A stretch of DNA of 7,648 nt from Rhodospirillales bacterium (GTDB lineage: Bacteria > Pseudomonadota > Alphaproteobacteria > Rhodospirillales > JASLLV01), in NCBI GenBank assembly GCA_030754475.1, contig JASMAE010000293.1:1-7648 (forward strand). The letters run 5' to 3'. A model generated the notes under the pieces. The model did not search any database. It had not been told where the DNA came from and worked only from the letters and a program-made list of their open reading frames with translations. Within the stretch, counting starts at the first letter, position 1, and the number at the start of each line of letters is the position of its first letter. Position numbers and translations under genes: made by a program. Shown piece after piece: positions 1-6,040 of this stretch.

Positions 1-2
1 GC

Positions 3-1067
3 CGGATCGTCGATTTCGCCACCGCGGCCGTCGGTTGGATCACGGGAAGCCTGCTTCAGGTCGCGATCTTCGCCGCCACCGGTCTGGCCGCCATGTCGGG
101 CTCGGGAAGCGCCGACACCGCGGCGATCGCGGCCATCCTGACGCCAGAGCTGAAAAAGCGGAAATACGACGTCGACTTCGCGCTTGGCATCATCGCCACC
201 GCCGGCAGCCATGCCCAGATCGTGCCGCCGAGTTTGATGATGGTGCTGATCGCGGTGATCAACGACCTGTCCGTCGGGGCCATGTTCCTCTCGGGCGTGC
301 TTCCGGGACTTCTGACCGTGCCCGCGCTCTCCATCGTCGCCTACATTCACGCCAAGCGCGGCGGCCCTCAATACCGCGACCCCGAACCGTTCAGCGTGGT
401 GCGCCTGGTTCGCACGTTCTTCTACGCCATTCCGGCGCTCGGAATGGCTGTGATCATCCTCGGCGGCATCCTATTCGGCATCTTCACGCCCACCGAGGCG
501 GCGGCGGTCGCCGCGTGGTACGGCTTGTTCGTCGGTCTCTACGTGTACAAGGACCTCAAGTTCAAGGACATTCCCGGGATCATGTTGCGCGCGGCGGGGT
601 ACAGTTGCGGGATCTTGCTTCTGGTCGGGGCCGGCAACATCTTTGGCTTCCTGATCGCAATCGCGGGTGTCCCAGAGTTGCTGACCACATGGATCAACTC
701 GGTGGTCTCGCAGCCGTGGACGTTCCTGCTTCTGATCAACTTTATCTTCCTCGCACTCGGGTGTTTCGGCGAAAGCCTGGTCTACATCCTGGTCTTGAGC
801 CCGGTCCTGCTGCCGATCGCCCAGGGCTTCGGGATCGACCCGATCCACTTCTGCCTGGTGATGGTCTTCAACCTGGTGATCGGCATGATTACGCCGCCGA
901 TCGGGGCGACGGTGTTCGTGGTCTCGACTATCGCCGAGCGCTCGATAATGCAGGTGACCAAGCGCTTGTTCTGGCCGTGGGTCTCCATGGTGGTGGTCCT
1001 GATCCTTATCACCTACGTTCCCGAGCTCAGCCTCTCCCTTCCGCGGTGGGCGGGCTACATCCGTTAG
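3..1067 (+). CDS. dctM: TRAP transporter large permease (DctM family), 5'-truncated by window edge
   Basis: This is the large membrane subunit of a tripartite ATP-independent periplasmic (TRAP) transporter, which imports organic acids or similar solutes across the inner membrane using an ion gradient and a periplasmic binding protein. The frame is open from base 3, so the gene begins outside the window. About 354 residues are present; the family usually has about 430, so some 75-90 N-terminal residues are missing. Family signatures are visible: a SGSGSADTAA segment early in the fragment, GIFTPTEAAAVAAW near its middle (around residue 160), and NLVIGMITPPIGATVFV near the end. Several long hydrophobic segments separate them, as in DctM. 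An internal ATG at 93 is not the real start, because conserved family sequence continues upstream of it. The small DctQ and binding-protein genes would be expected to the left. The substrate cannot be told from this subunit. The symbol is family-level only. Confidence 0.95.
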   Translation, partial: RIVDFATAAVGWITGSLLQVAIFAATGLAAMSGSGSADTAAIAAILTPELKKRKYDVDFALGIIATAGSHAQIVPPSLMMVLIAVINDLSVGAMFLSGVLPGLLTVPALSIVAYIHAKRGGPQYRDPEPFSVVRLVRTFFYAIPALGMAVIILGGILFGIFTPTEAAAVAAWYGLFVGLYVYKDLKFKDIPGIMLRAAGYSCGILLLVGAGNIFGFLIAIAGVPELLTTWINSVVSQPWTFLLLINFIFLALGCFGESLVYILVLSPVLLPIAQGFGIDPIHFCLVMVFNLVIGMITPPIGATVFVVSTIAERSIMQVTKRLFWPWVSMVVVLILITYVPELSLSLPRWAGYIR

Positions 1068-1070
1068 GTT

Positions 1071-1086
1071 CGGCCACCCGAGGCCG
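1071..1086 (+). repeat. Short inverted repeat after the TRAP permease stop
   Basis: CGGCC and GGCCG arms of 5 bp surround a 6-base loop, starting 3 bases after the TRAP stop codon. There is no T-run after it, so it is at best a weak or Rho-assisted transcript end. The remaining spacer to 1276 holds another small hairpin (GGGGT/ACCCC arms, 1174-1189) and no open frame with coding character. I see no convincing promoter for the next gene there. Confidence 0.25.
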
Positions 1087-1276
1087 CTCGGCGCCGCCGC
1101 CTTGTCGCTCGCGGCCGCGTTGCCCGCGCGCCCCACGCGATGCGCGCGTCTCATCACCCCGGCGCGTCCTCCAGGGGTGCCGAAACCCCGATCCGGTTCG
1201 TAATAGGATGGACCGAAACCGGCGCATCATGCCGCGGCAGCCGGATGAACGACGACGCGATCGAGCGAGGAATCGG

Positions 1277-1979
1277 ATGAGCGCCCAGGACATCACCATC
1301 AAGGCCGCGGACGGCGGCGAATTCGCGGGCTATCTCGCGACGCCGCGCGCGGGCAAAGCCCCCGGAATCGTCGTCATCCAGGAAATCTTCGGCGTCAATG
1401 AGGTGATGCGGGGCCTCGCCGATTGGCTCGCGGGAGAAGGGTTCGCCGCCCTTTGTCCCGATTTGTTCTGGCGGCAAGAACCGGGCATCCAGATCACCGA
1501 CCGAACCGACGCGAAATAGGCGCGGGCGGTTCGAGCTGTTCCAGGGATTCGACGTGGATAAGGGCGTCGACGACATCGCCAGCACCATCGATGCGCTTCG
1601 CGGGCTAGACGCCTGTGACGGCAAGGTCGGCGCGGTCGGGTTCTGCCTCGGCGGCCGGCTCGCCTTCCTCACGGCGACGCGGACGTCCCTGGACGCCGCC
1701 GTCGGCTACTACGGGGTCGCCCTCGCAGGCTATCTGAACGAAACGGTGCGCGCGCCGGTGACGCTTCACATCGCCACTGCCGACGAGTTCGTGCCCGCCG
1801 AAGAGCAGGCCGCCATGCACGCGGCGCTCGATTCCAACCCCGAAGTCACGCTGCACGATTACGAGGGCAACGACCACGCCTTTGCGCGCGTCGGCGGCAA
1901 GCACTACGACCGTGGCGCGGCCGAGCTCGCGCATACGCGCACTCTCGAATTCCTGAGGTCCCGTTTGAGCGGACACTAA
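1277..1979 (+). pseudogene. Dienelactone hydrolase family gene, disrupted by a stop codon and a frameshift
   Basis: This alpha/beta hydrolase belongs to the dienelactone hydrolase family; such enzymes hydrolyse dienelactone in chloroaromatic breakdown, but many relatives act on other esters. The N-terminal piece starts at ATG 1277 (GAGGAA lies upstream) and includes VVIQEIFGVN with Glu36. It ends at TAG 1517-1519. Homology resumes one frame over, with FELFQGFDVDKGVDDI beginning at about 1530. The C-terminal piece carries the nucleophile Cys in GFCLGG (codon 1644-1646), the Asp in ADEFVP (1782-1784) and the His in NDHAF (1875-1877), so the Cys-Asp-His triad is intact. Family proteins I recall read roughly TEAEWxxAFELF here. 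That fits a TGG-to-TAG change at the Trp codon plus one extra G near 1528-1529. The combined length of about 234 codons is normal for the family. The C-terminal half has an in-frame GTG at 1554 but could not be a complete enzyme. Sequencing error or programmed frameshifting are less likely alternatives. Confidence 0.85.
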
Positions 1980-1982
1980 AGC

Positions 1983-2003
1983 GGATCGCGCCTACGCGAT
2001 TCC
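1983..2003. repeat. Imperfect inverted repeat in convergent spacer
   Basis: GGATCGCG and CGCGATTCC can pair as an 8-bp stem with one bulged T and a 4-base loop (CCTA). It lies just after the hydrolase stop codon and before the convergent MFS gene. No T-run follows directly, so a terminator role is uncertain. The layout resembles the short dispersed palindromes common between genes in alphaproteobacterial genomes, which is inference. Confidence 0.4.
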
Positions 2004-2040
2004 GACCGACAACGTTTTGGTCTAAGGGCGCGTTCGCCGA

Positions 2041-2058
2041 CCCGCGCTCAAGCGCGGG
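2041..2058. terminator. GC-rich hairpin overlapping the MFS stop codon, possible weak terminator
   Basis: CCCGCGCT and AGCGCGGG are perfect complements separated by CA; realistically this is a 7-bp stem with a TCAA tetraloop. The loop contains the minus-strand TGA of the MFS gene. Neither strand shows a T-run after the stem, so factor-independent termination would be weak. Its place between two convergent genes makes a 3'-end role plausible. Confidence 0.35.
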
Positions 2059-3259
2059 CGAGCGCAAGCCGGTTCTCGATCACACGCACGAAGCCCGCGA
2101 GAACCACGGCCGCCGTGGCGGCTCCGCACATGAGCCAGGCCACGCTGTTCCACGACCCGGACGCCGTCACGACGGCCGCGAGTGCGGGCGGGCCGACGAA
2201 CTGACCGAGATTGGATCCCTGCATCAACAGCCCGTTCGTCGTACCGAGCTGGTCCGGGCTCGGCGAGAACACGGGCGCACCCGAAAGCACCGCGGCCGGA
2301 AGGAACCCGCCGAGTCCCGAAAACGCAAGGCACAGCCCGTAGCGAAGACCGTCCGACAGCGCAGGCGAGAAGATTCCGAGCGCCGAGGCCCCCATGGCCG
2401 CGGCGCCGATCGCGATGAGAATCCAGTGCCGAGCACCGCGGCGCATGAGCCAGCCGGCAACGATATTTCCCGGCACGTTGACCGCCACCACCAAAGCGCT
2501 CAACGCGGCCGCGGCCGCGAGGCCCATCGCGCGCTCCTCGACCAGGAAGGTCGGTAGCCAGACCATCAACGCCATCCATTGAAGCGTGTAGAGCGGAAAA
2601 CAGACCGCGAGCAGCCAAGGACCCGGTTGCCCGATCGTCAGCCGGACGTTGTGAACCAGCGACGCCGGCGGCCTCGAATCGGCGGATCGCGGCGCTGGCG
2701 CGGCCAAGGCAACGACGCCGATCCAAAGAACGGAGACGCCCGCCAGCGCCCACCAGATGCCGCGCCAACCGGCGGTCGACAGAAGCGCCGGTGCCCCCAG
2801 TAACACCAGCGTGATGCTCGCCGGCATGTACGCGCTCCAGATCCCGAGCGCGAGCCGGCGGTCGCGGCGCTTGACGGCCGTCGCGATCAATGACGGGGCC
2901 GCCACCGCGATCGAAAGGAAACCGAAGCCCTCGACGAAGCGGCTCGCGAGCAGCGTCACGCCTGCGTCCGCGAGGCCGCCGCCGGCGCTGCCCGCCGCCA
3001 AAAGCCCGAGCCCGATCATGGTCAGGCGCCGGTGGCCGATGCGATCGGCGAGCGATCCGGCGGCGAGGCCGAGGGCGGCACCCGTGGCGCCGAAGACCGA
3101 GACCACCCAGCCGCCGAACACGAGATCGAGCCCAAGTTCCGCCCGTAGCATGGGCAACGACGGGGGAAGCTTGCCGAGATGGCTGGCCGCGATCATTCCG
3201 GCGACGACCGCGACCACCACGGCGCCCCAGCACGATTTCTCCGCCGCTTTCGTCGTCAT
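2048..3259 (-). CDS. MFS transporter, first of two paralogs, substrate unknown
   Basis: This is a major facilitator superfamily secondary transporter of the inner membrane, 403 residues from the chosen start, the usual length for a 12-TM member. Hydrophobic segments run along the whole protein. The MFS motif-A loop between TM2 and TM3 is visible as GSLADRIGHRRLT, followed by TM segments ending in LLASRFVEG. The second half has WLPTFLVEERAMG and NVPGNIVAGWLMRRG, then QLGTTNGLLMQGSNLGQFVGPPALAAVV near the C terminus. The ATG at 3259 was chosen because it aligns with the start of the paralog at 6041-7270. The frame is open further upstream, but that part is Arg/Ala-rich shadow sequence. No good Shine-Dalgarno stands before this ATG: GGAGGA on this strand (3293-3288) is about 28 bases away. 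It is divergent from the aldolase-fold gene across a shared spacer, which suggests joint control. Substrate and direction of transport are not evident. Confidence 0.93.
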   Translation of the reverse strand: MTTKAAEKSCWGAVVVAVVAGMIAASHLGKLPPSLPMLRAELGLDLVFGGWVVSVFGATGAALGLAAGSLADRIGHRRLTMIGLGLLAAGSAGGGLADAGVTLLASRFVEGFGFLSIAVAAPSLIATAVKRRDRRLALGIWSAYMPASITLVLLGAPALLSTAGWRGIWWALAGVSVLWIGVVALAAPAPRSADSRPPASLVHNVRLTIGQPGPWLLAVCFPLYTLQWMALMVWLPTFLVEERAMGLAAAAALSALVVAVNVPGNIVAGWLMRRGARHWILIAIGAAAMGASALGIFSPALSDGLRYGLCLAFSGLGGFLPAAVLSGAPVFSPSPDQLGTTNGLLMQGSNLGQFVGPPALAAVVTASGSWNSVAWLMCGAATAAVVLAGFVRVIENRLALARA

Positions 3260-3354
3260 GGGCGTGCGCGCCCGCGCGCCGTCCCGGTCCTCCGCGCCGG
3301 CGCCGGAACGGCCTCGGGACGGCGCGTTCGGCCGCGCGGACGTGGTCCAAAGGC

Positions 3355-3384
3355 GTTGCATGACCCAGGGCATGCGGGCATACT
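3355..3384 (+). promoter_or_regulatory. Weak candidate promoter for the aldolase/decarboxylase pair
   Basis: TTGCAT (3355-3360) and CATACT (3379-3384) are spaced 18 bases apart and match the sigma-70 boxes only moderately (about 3 of 6 and 4 of 6). The predicted transcription start would fall near 3391, inside the palindrome at 3390-3401. This is a by-eye guess in a spacer that must hold a promoter in at least one direction. Confidence 0.25.
3358..3375. promoter_or_regulatory. Inverted repeat GCATG-N8-CATGC in divergent spacer
   Basis: Two perfect 5-bp arms, GCATG at 3358-3362 and CATGC at 3371-3375, are separated by 8 bases, giving the symmetry expected for a dimeric regulator site. It lies between the candidate -35 and -10 boxes and 15 bases upstream of the 12-bp palindrome. 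Whether it is an operator is inference. Confidence 0.3.
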
Positions 3385-3389
3385 TGAAT

Positions 3390-3401
3390 GAAACATGTTT
3401 C
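3390..3401. promoter_or_regulatory. Perfect 12-bp palindrome GAAACATGTTTC, candidate operator
   Basis: GAAACATGTTTC equals its own reverse complement over all 12 bases and is AT-rich against the GC-rich background. It sits 71 bases before the aldolase-fold start codon and about 130 bases before the divergent MFS start, a usual place for an operator controlling both. No regulator gene lies in the window, so the binding protein is unknown. Confidence 0.45.
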
Positions 3402-3472
3402 CGGCCCGCGCGGCGCGATTGTCCTTGCGCGAAAGGCTGGCGATCCATTTACCCACGCGGGAGGCGTCATTC

Positions 3473-4399
3473 ATGGACAAGAACTCGGTCGATTGGCACG
3501 GCTCGATCCCGGCGATGGTTACGCCGTTCGACGCCGAAGGCAACTTCGACGAGCCCAAGTACCGCGCCCTCATCGAACTTTTCATCAAGAACGGCGTCGC
3601 CGGCCTGCTGCCCAGCGGTTGCACCGGCGAGTTCTGGGCGATGACGGTCGACGAACGCAAGACGCTTTACGGCGTCTGCGTCGACGCCGCCGCCGGACGC
3701 GTTCCGGTGATCGCGGGGACCGCCGCGATCCGCACACCCGACGCCATCGAATTGACGCAAGCCGCCAAGGAGGCGGGCTGCGACGGCGCAATGATCATGC
3801 CGCCGTATTTCGTCAAGCCGAGCACGGACGACGTCATCGCCCACTACGAGGCGATCTCGGACGCGGTCGCGCTGCCGATCATGCTGTACAACATCCCGAT
3901 GTATAACCAGACGTCGTTGACACCGGAACTGGTCTCGCGTCTCGCCGACATCGACAACATCGTCGCCATCAAGGAAAGCTCGTTCGACTTCAACAATTAT
4001 TACAAAACCCAGCTCCTTTGCGGCGACCGCATTCGAGTCATGTTGGGCCCCGCCGGGGTCTACGGCGTCGCCGCCATCGAACTCGGCTGTCCGGGCTACA
4101 TCGAAGCTTTCCCGAACTTCTGGATGGAGCCGGATGCGAACCGCTTCGTCGAGATCGTCGAGGCGCGCGAGATGGACCTCGCACGCGAACTACAGCGCAA
4201 GGGGCTGTTCCTGACCGAACTGATGAACGCGAACGGGCGCAACTTTTACGAATCGGTCAAGGCGGCCATGGGCGCTCTCGACCTGCCGGGCGGCGTCCCC
4301 AGACTGCCCCTGCGCTCGCTGGGCGAGCCGCATTTGACCGAGATCCGCGAGGGGTTGGAAAAGATCGGCATCACCAAGGTCGCGGCCGCCGCCCAGTAA
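3473..4399 (+). CDS. DapA / N-acetylneuraminate lyase family aldolase-fold enzyme, substrate unknown
   Basis: This is a class I Schiff-base TIM-barrel enzyme of the dihydrodipicolinate synthase/N-acetylneuraminate lyase family: cytosolic enzymes that condense or cleave pyruvate-type substrates, or dehydrate/deaminate related acids. It has 308 residues; DapA has about 292. The Schiff-base lysine is Lys167 in VAIKESS, and the catalytic tyrosine is Tyr139 in LYNIP. The substrate loop reads SGCTGEF (49-54), where DapA has GTTGE. After YNIP the sequence is MYNQTSL: position 144, which aligns with the DapA arginine that holds the aspartate-semialdehyde carboxylate, is Tyr. True lysine-pathway DapA is therefore unlikely. 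ATG 3473 was chosen for GGGAGG at 3459-3464, 8 bases upstream; the in-frame ATG at 3395 lies inside the palindrome and lacks such a site. It is followed in the same direction by a PLP decarboxylase, probably in one operon. A keto-acid aldolase, hydratase or deaminase role is possible. Confidence 0.93.
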   Translation: MDKNSVDWHGSIPAMVTPFDAEGNFDEPKYRALIELFIKNGVAGLLPSGCTGEFWAMTVDERKTLYGVCVDAAAGRVPVIAGTAAIRTPDAIELTQAAKEAGCDGAMIMPPYFVKPSTDDVIAHYEAISDAVALPIMLYNIPMYNQTSLTPELVSRLADIDNIVAIKESSFDFNNYYKTQLLCGDRIRVMLGPAGVYGVAAIELGCPGYIEAFPNFWMEPDANRFVEIVEAREMDLARELQRKGLFLTELMNANGRNFYESVKAAMGALDLPGGVPRLPLRSLGEPHLTEIREGLEKIGITKVAAAAQ

Positions 4400-4510
4400 C
4401 GGCCGCCGAGCCGAACCGAACGGCCGCCGGCACGCCGCGTCGACATCCGATGGCCGCGCGATCGCCGGCCGGGGCGAACACATAAACGACAGGAACCAGG
4501 AGGATTTGCA
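4400..4510. other. Spacer between the two enzyme genes
   Basis: The 111 bases are very GC-rich, with scattered GGCCGCCG runs, and hold no hairpin with a T-run. I see no clear promoter. Read-through from the aldolase-fold gene into the decarboxylase gene is therefore likely. The strong ribosome binding site AGGAGG (4498-4503) closes the spacer. Confidence 0.5.
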
Positions 4511-5950
4511 ATGAACGACGTCCCTGCGAGACAGGAAACCCAGCTCAAGTATCCCAAGTACAAGACCCATTTCTCGGAGTTCGTCGGGGTCGGCGACAAC
4601 GGCAACCTGTGGGTCGACGGCTGCGACTGCCAGGAGCTCGCAGAAAAGTTCGGAACCCCGCTCTTCGTACTTAGCGAAGGCCAGTTCCGCCACAACTACC
4701 GCCACTTCCGCGACGCCTTCCGGGCCGCTTATCCGGACGTGGAGGTTCTGTTCGCCAACAAGAGCGCCAACCAACTCGCCGTGCGCCACATCTTCAACCA
4801 AGAGGGAGCCGGCGGCGACGCCTTCGGCCTCCAGGAGATGTACTACTCGCTGCTCACCGGCGCGGACACGTCCAAGATGGTGCTGAACGGCAGCAACAAA
4901 GAGGACGACGAGCTCGAGATGGCGGTCGCCAACAAGGTGTGCATCAACATCGACGCCATGGACGAACTCGACCGCATCGACGCCGTCGCCAAGCGCCTGG
5001 GCGTGACCGGCGTGCCGCTCGGCATCCGCGTCAAGCTGATCCTCGAAGATCTCAAGGACCGCTACGGCCAGCCCATGCACGGAGAGGGAAGCTTGCAGGA
5101 GCAGGCCGCGTCCCACAAGTGGGGCATGACCATGGACGAGACGTTGGAGCTGATCGGGCGCATCGACAAGATGCCGAACATGAACCTGATCGAGCTCCAC
5201 TACCACCTGAGCCGCATGGACAACAAGGCGTCCGACTTCGCGGTCATGGCGCGCGAGATGATCGTGTGGACCGACGAGATCCGCAAGAAATCCGGCTGGA
5301 CCGCACCGTGCATCGACATCGGCGGCGGCTGGACCTTCGGCCGCCCCGACGGCACCGGCCCGATGCGCCAGGACAACGACAACGCGGCCACCTTCGAGGA
5401 CTACGGGACCGAGGTCTGCGAAGCGATCAAGGACGAGTGCAAGAAGCGGGACTTTCCGTTGCCCAAACTCAAGATGGAGCCCGGGCGCTCGATCTCGGGC
5501 AGCGCCGGCGTCGCCATCGGTCGCGTGGGTGCCGTCAAGAAACACCCCACGAAGACCTGGATCAATTGCGATCTCAGCTCCAACATCATCACCTGGGTCA
5601 ACTTCTGCCACTGGTACTTCCCCATGTACCCGGTGAAGGATGCGCTCGCCAAGGCGACCCAGGTCGCGGACCTGGTGGGGCCCTTGTGCAGCTCCGACGA
5701 GCTCGGCCAGGAGCGCGAGTTCCCGGAGCTCAAGCGCGGCGACTACATCTCCATGCTGGATTGCGGCGGCTACACCGAATCGACGATGGCCAGCTTCAAT
5801 GCCCAGTTCTGGCCAGCCACCGTGCTCGTCAACGGCACCCACGCCGACGTCATTACCGAGCGCATGCGCCTGAGCGACGTGATGGGGCGCTCCAAGGTGC
5901 CGCCGCGGCTTCTCAACGGCTCGTACGGGCGGCTGCGCGAAAGCGGATAA
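4511..5950 (+). CDS. Fold-type III PLP decarboxylase, LysA/DapDC-like, substrate unknown
   Basis: This is a group IV PLP-dependent decarboxylase with an alanine-racemase-type barrel and C-terminal beta domain, the family of diaminopimelate (LysA), ornithine/arginine and carboxynorspermidine decarboxylases. It has 479 residues; LysA is usually about 415-420, and part of the excess is an N-terminal extension before the PLP site. Visible motifs in order: FANKSAN with the PLP lysine Lys84; GGDAFGLQEM (101-110); ELHYHLS (His230, His232); IDIGGGW (268-274) and EPGRS (323-327), which bind the cofactor phosphate; GPLCSSDELG (390-399) with the partner-subunit Cys393; and GGYTESTMASFN (419-430), matching the LysA GAYG segment. 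LysA normally has HxHIGSQ where this protein has HYHLSRM. AGGAGG ends 7 bases before the ATG. It lies 111 bases after the DapA-fold gene and ends at a strong terminator. It may decarboxylate an amino acid other than diaminopimelate; a racemase role cannot be excluded. Confidence 0.93.
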   Translation: MNDVPARQETQLKYPKYKTHFSEFVGVGDNGNLWVDGCDCQELAEKFGTPLFVLSEGQFRHNYRHFRDAFRAAYPDVEVLFANKSANQLAVRHIFNQEGAGGDAFGLQEMYYSLLTGADTSKMVLNGSNKEDDELEMAVANKVCINIDAMDELDRIDAVAKRLGVTGVPLGIRVKLILEDLKDRYGQPMHGEGSLQEQAASHKWGMTMDETLELIGRIDKMPNMNLIELHYHLSRMDNKASDFAVMAREMIVWTDEIRKKSGWTAPCIDIGGGWTFGRPDGTGPMRQDNDNAATFEDYGTEVCEAIKDECKKRDFPLPKLKMEPGRSISGSAGVAIGRVGAVKKHPTKTWINCDLSSNIITWVNFCHWYFPMYPVKDALAKATQVADLVGPLCSSDELGQEREFPELKRGDYISMLDCGGYTESTMASFNAQFWPATVLVNGTHADVITERMRLSDVMGRSKVPPRLLNGSYGRLRESG

Positions 5951-5983
5951 GCGCGGCTCCGCGAGCCGGCCTTGGTTGCAATC

Positions 5984-6021
5984 ACGGCGACGTCTCCTCC
6001 GGAGCGTCGCCGTTTCTCTCT
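5984..6021 (+). terminator. Intrinsic terminator after the decarboxylase gene
   Basis: ACGGCGACG (5984-5992) pairs perfectly with CGTCGCCGT (6005-6013). The inside can extend the stem with CTCC/GGAG past one unpaired T, leaving a TCC loop. The stem runs straight into TTTCTCTCT, a pyrimidine run on the plus strand, 33 bases after the decarboxylase stop codon. On the minus strand no T-run follows, so it mainly serves the plus-strand unit, although it also separates the convergent MFS gene. Confidence 0.85.
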
Positions 6022-6040
6022 ATCTGCGAGGTACGCCGGC

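Noticed and set aside
35..1276. Long plus-strand frame (frame 2) running over the TRAP permease and joined to the hydrolase start
   Set aside because: The upstream part is Arg/Gly/Pro-rich shadow of the TRAP gene in another frame. Only the part from ATG 1277 has family similarity.
3260..3448. N-terminal extension of the first MFS protein to an ATG at 3448
   Set aside because: The added 63 residues are Arg/Ala-rich and absent from the paralog, and they would cover the whole divergent control region.
3395..3472. Upstream ATG at 3395 as start of the aldolase-fold gene
   Set aside because: It sits inside the palindrome without a ribosome binding site. The ATG at 3473 has GGGAGG at correct spacing and matches the usual family start.
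2757..3644. Plus-strand frame antisense to the first MFS gene
   Set aside because: Low-complexity Arg/Pro/Ala/Ser sequence with no domain; it overlaps both the MFS gene and the aldolase-fold gene in wrong frames.
4190..5842. 550-residue antisense open frame over the aldolase and decarboxylase genes
   Set aside because: Its length comes from GC-rich codon bias on the opposite strand. The protein is Val/Gly/Asp/His-rich with no recognisable domain, while the plus strand encodes clear enzyme motifs.
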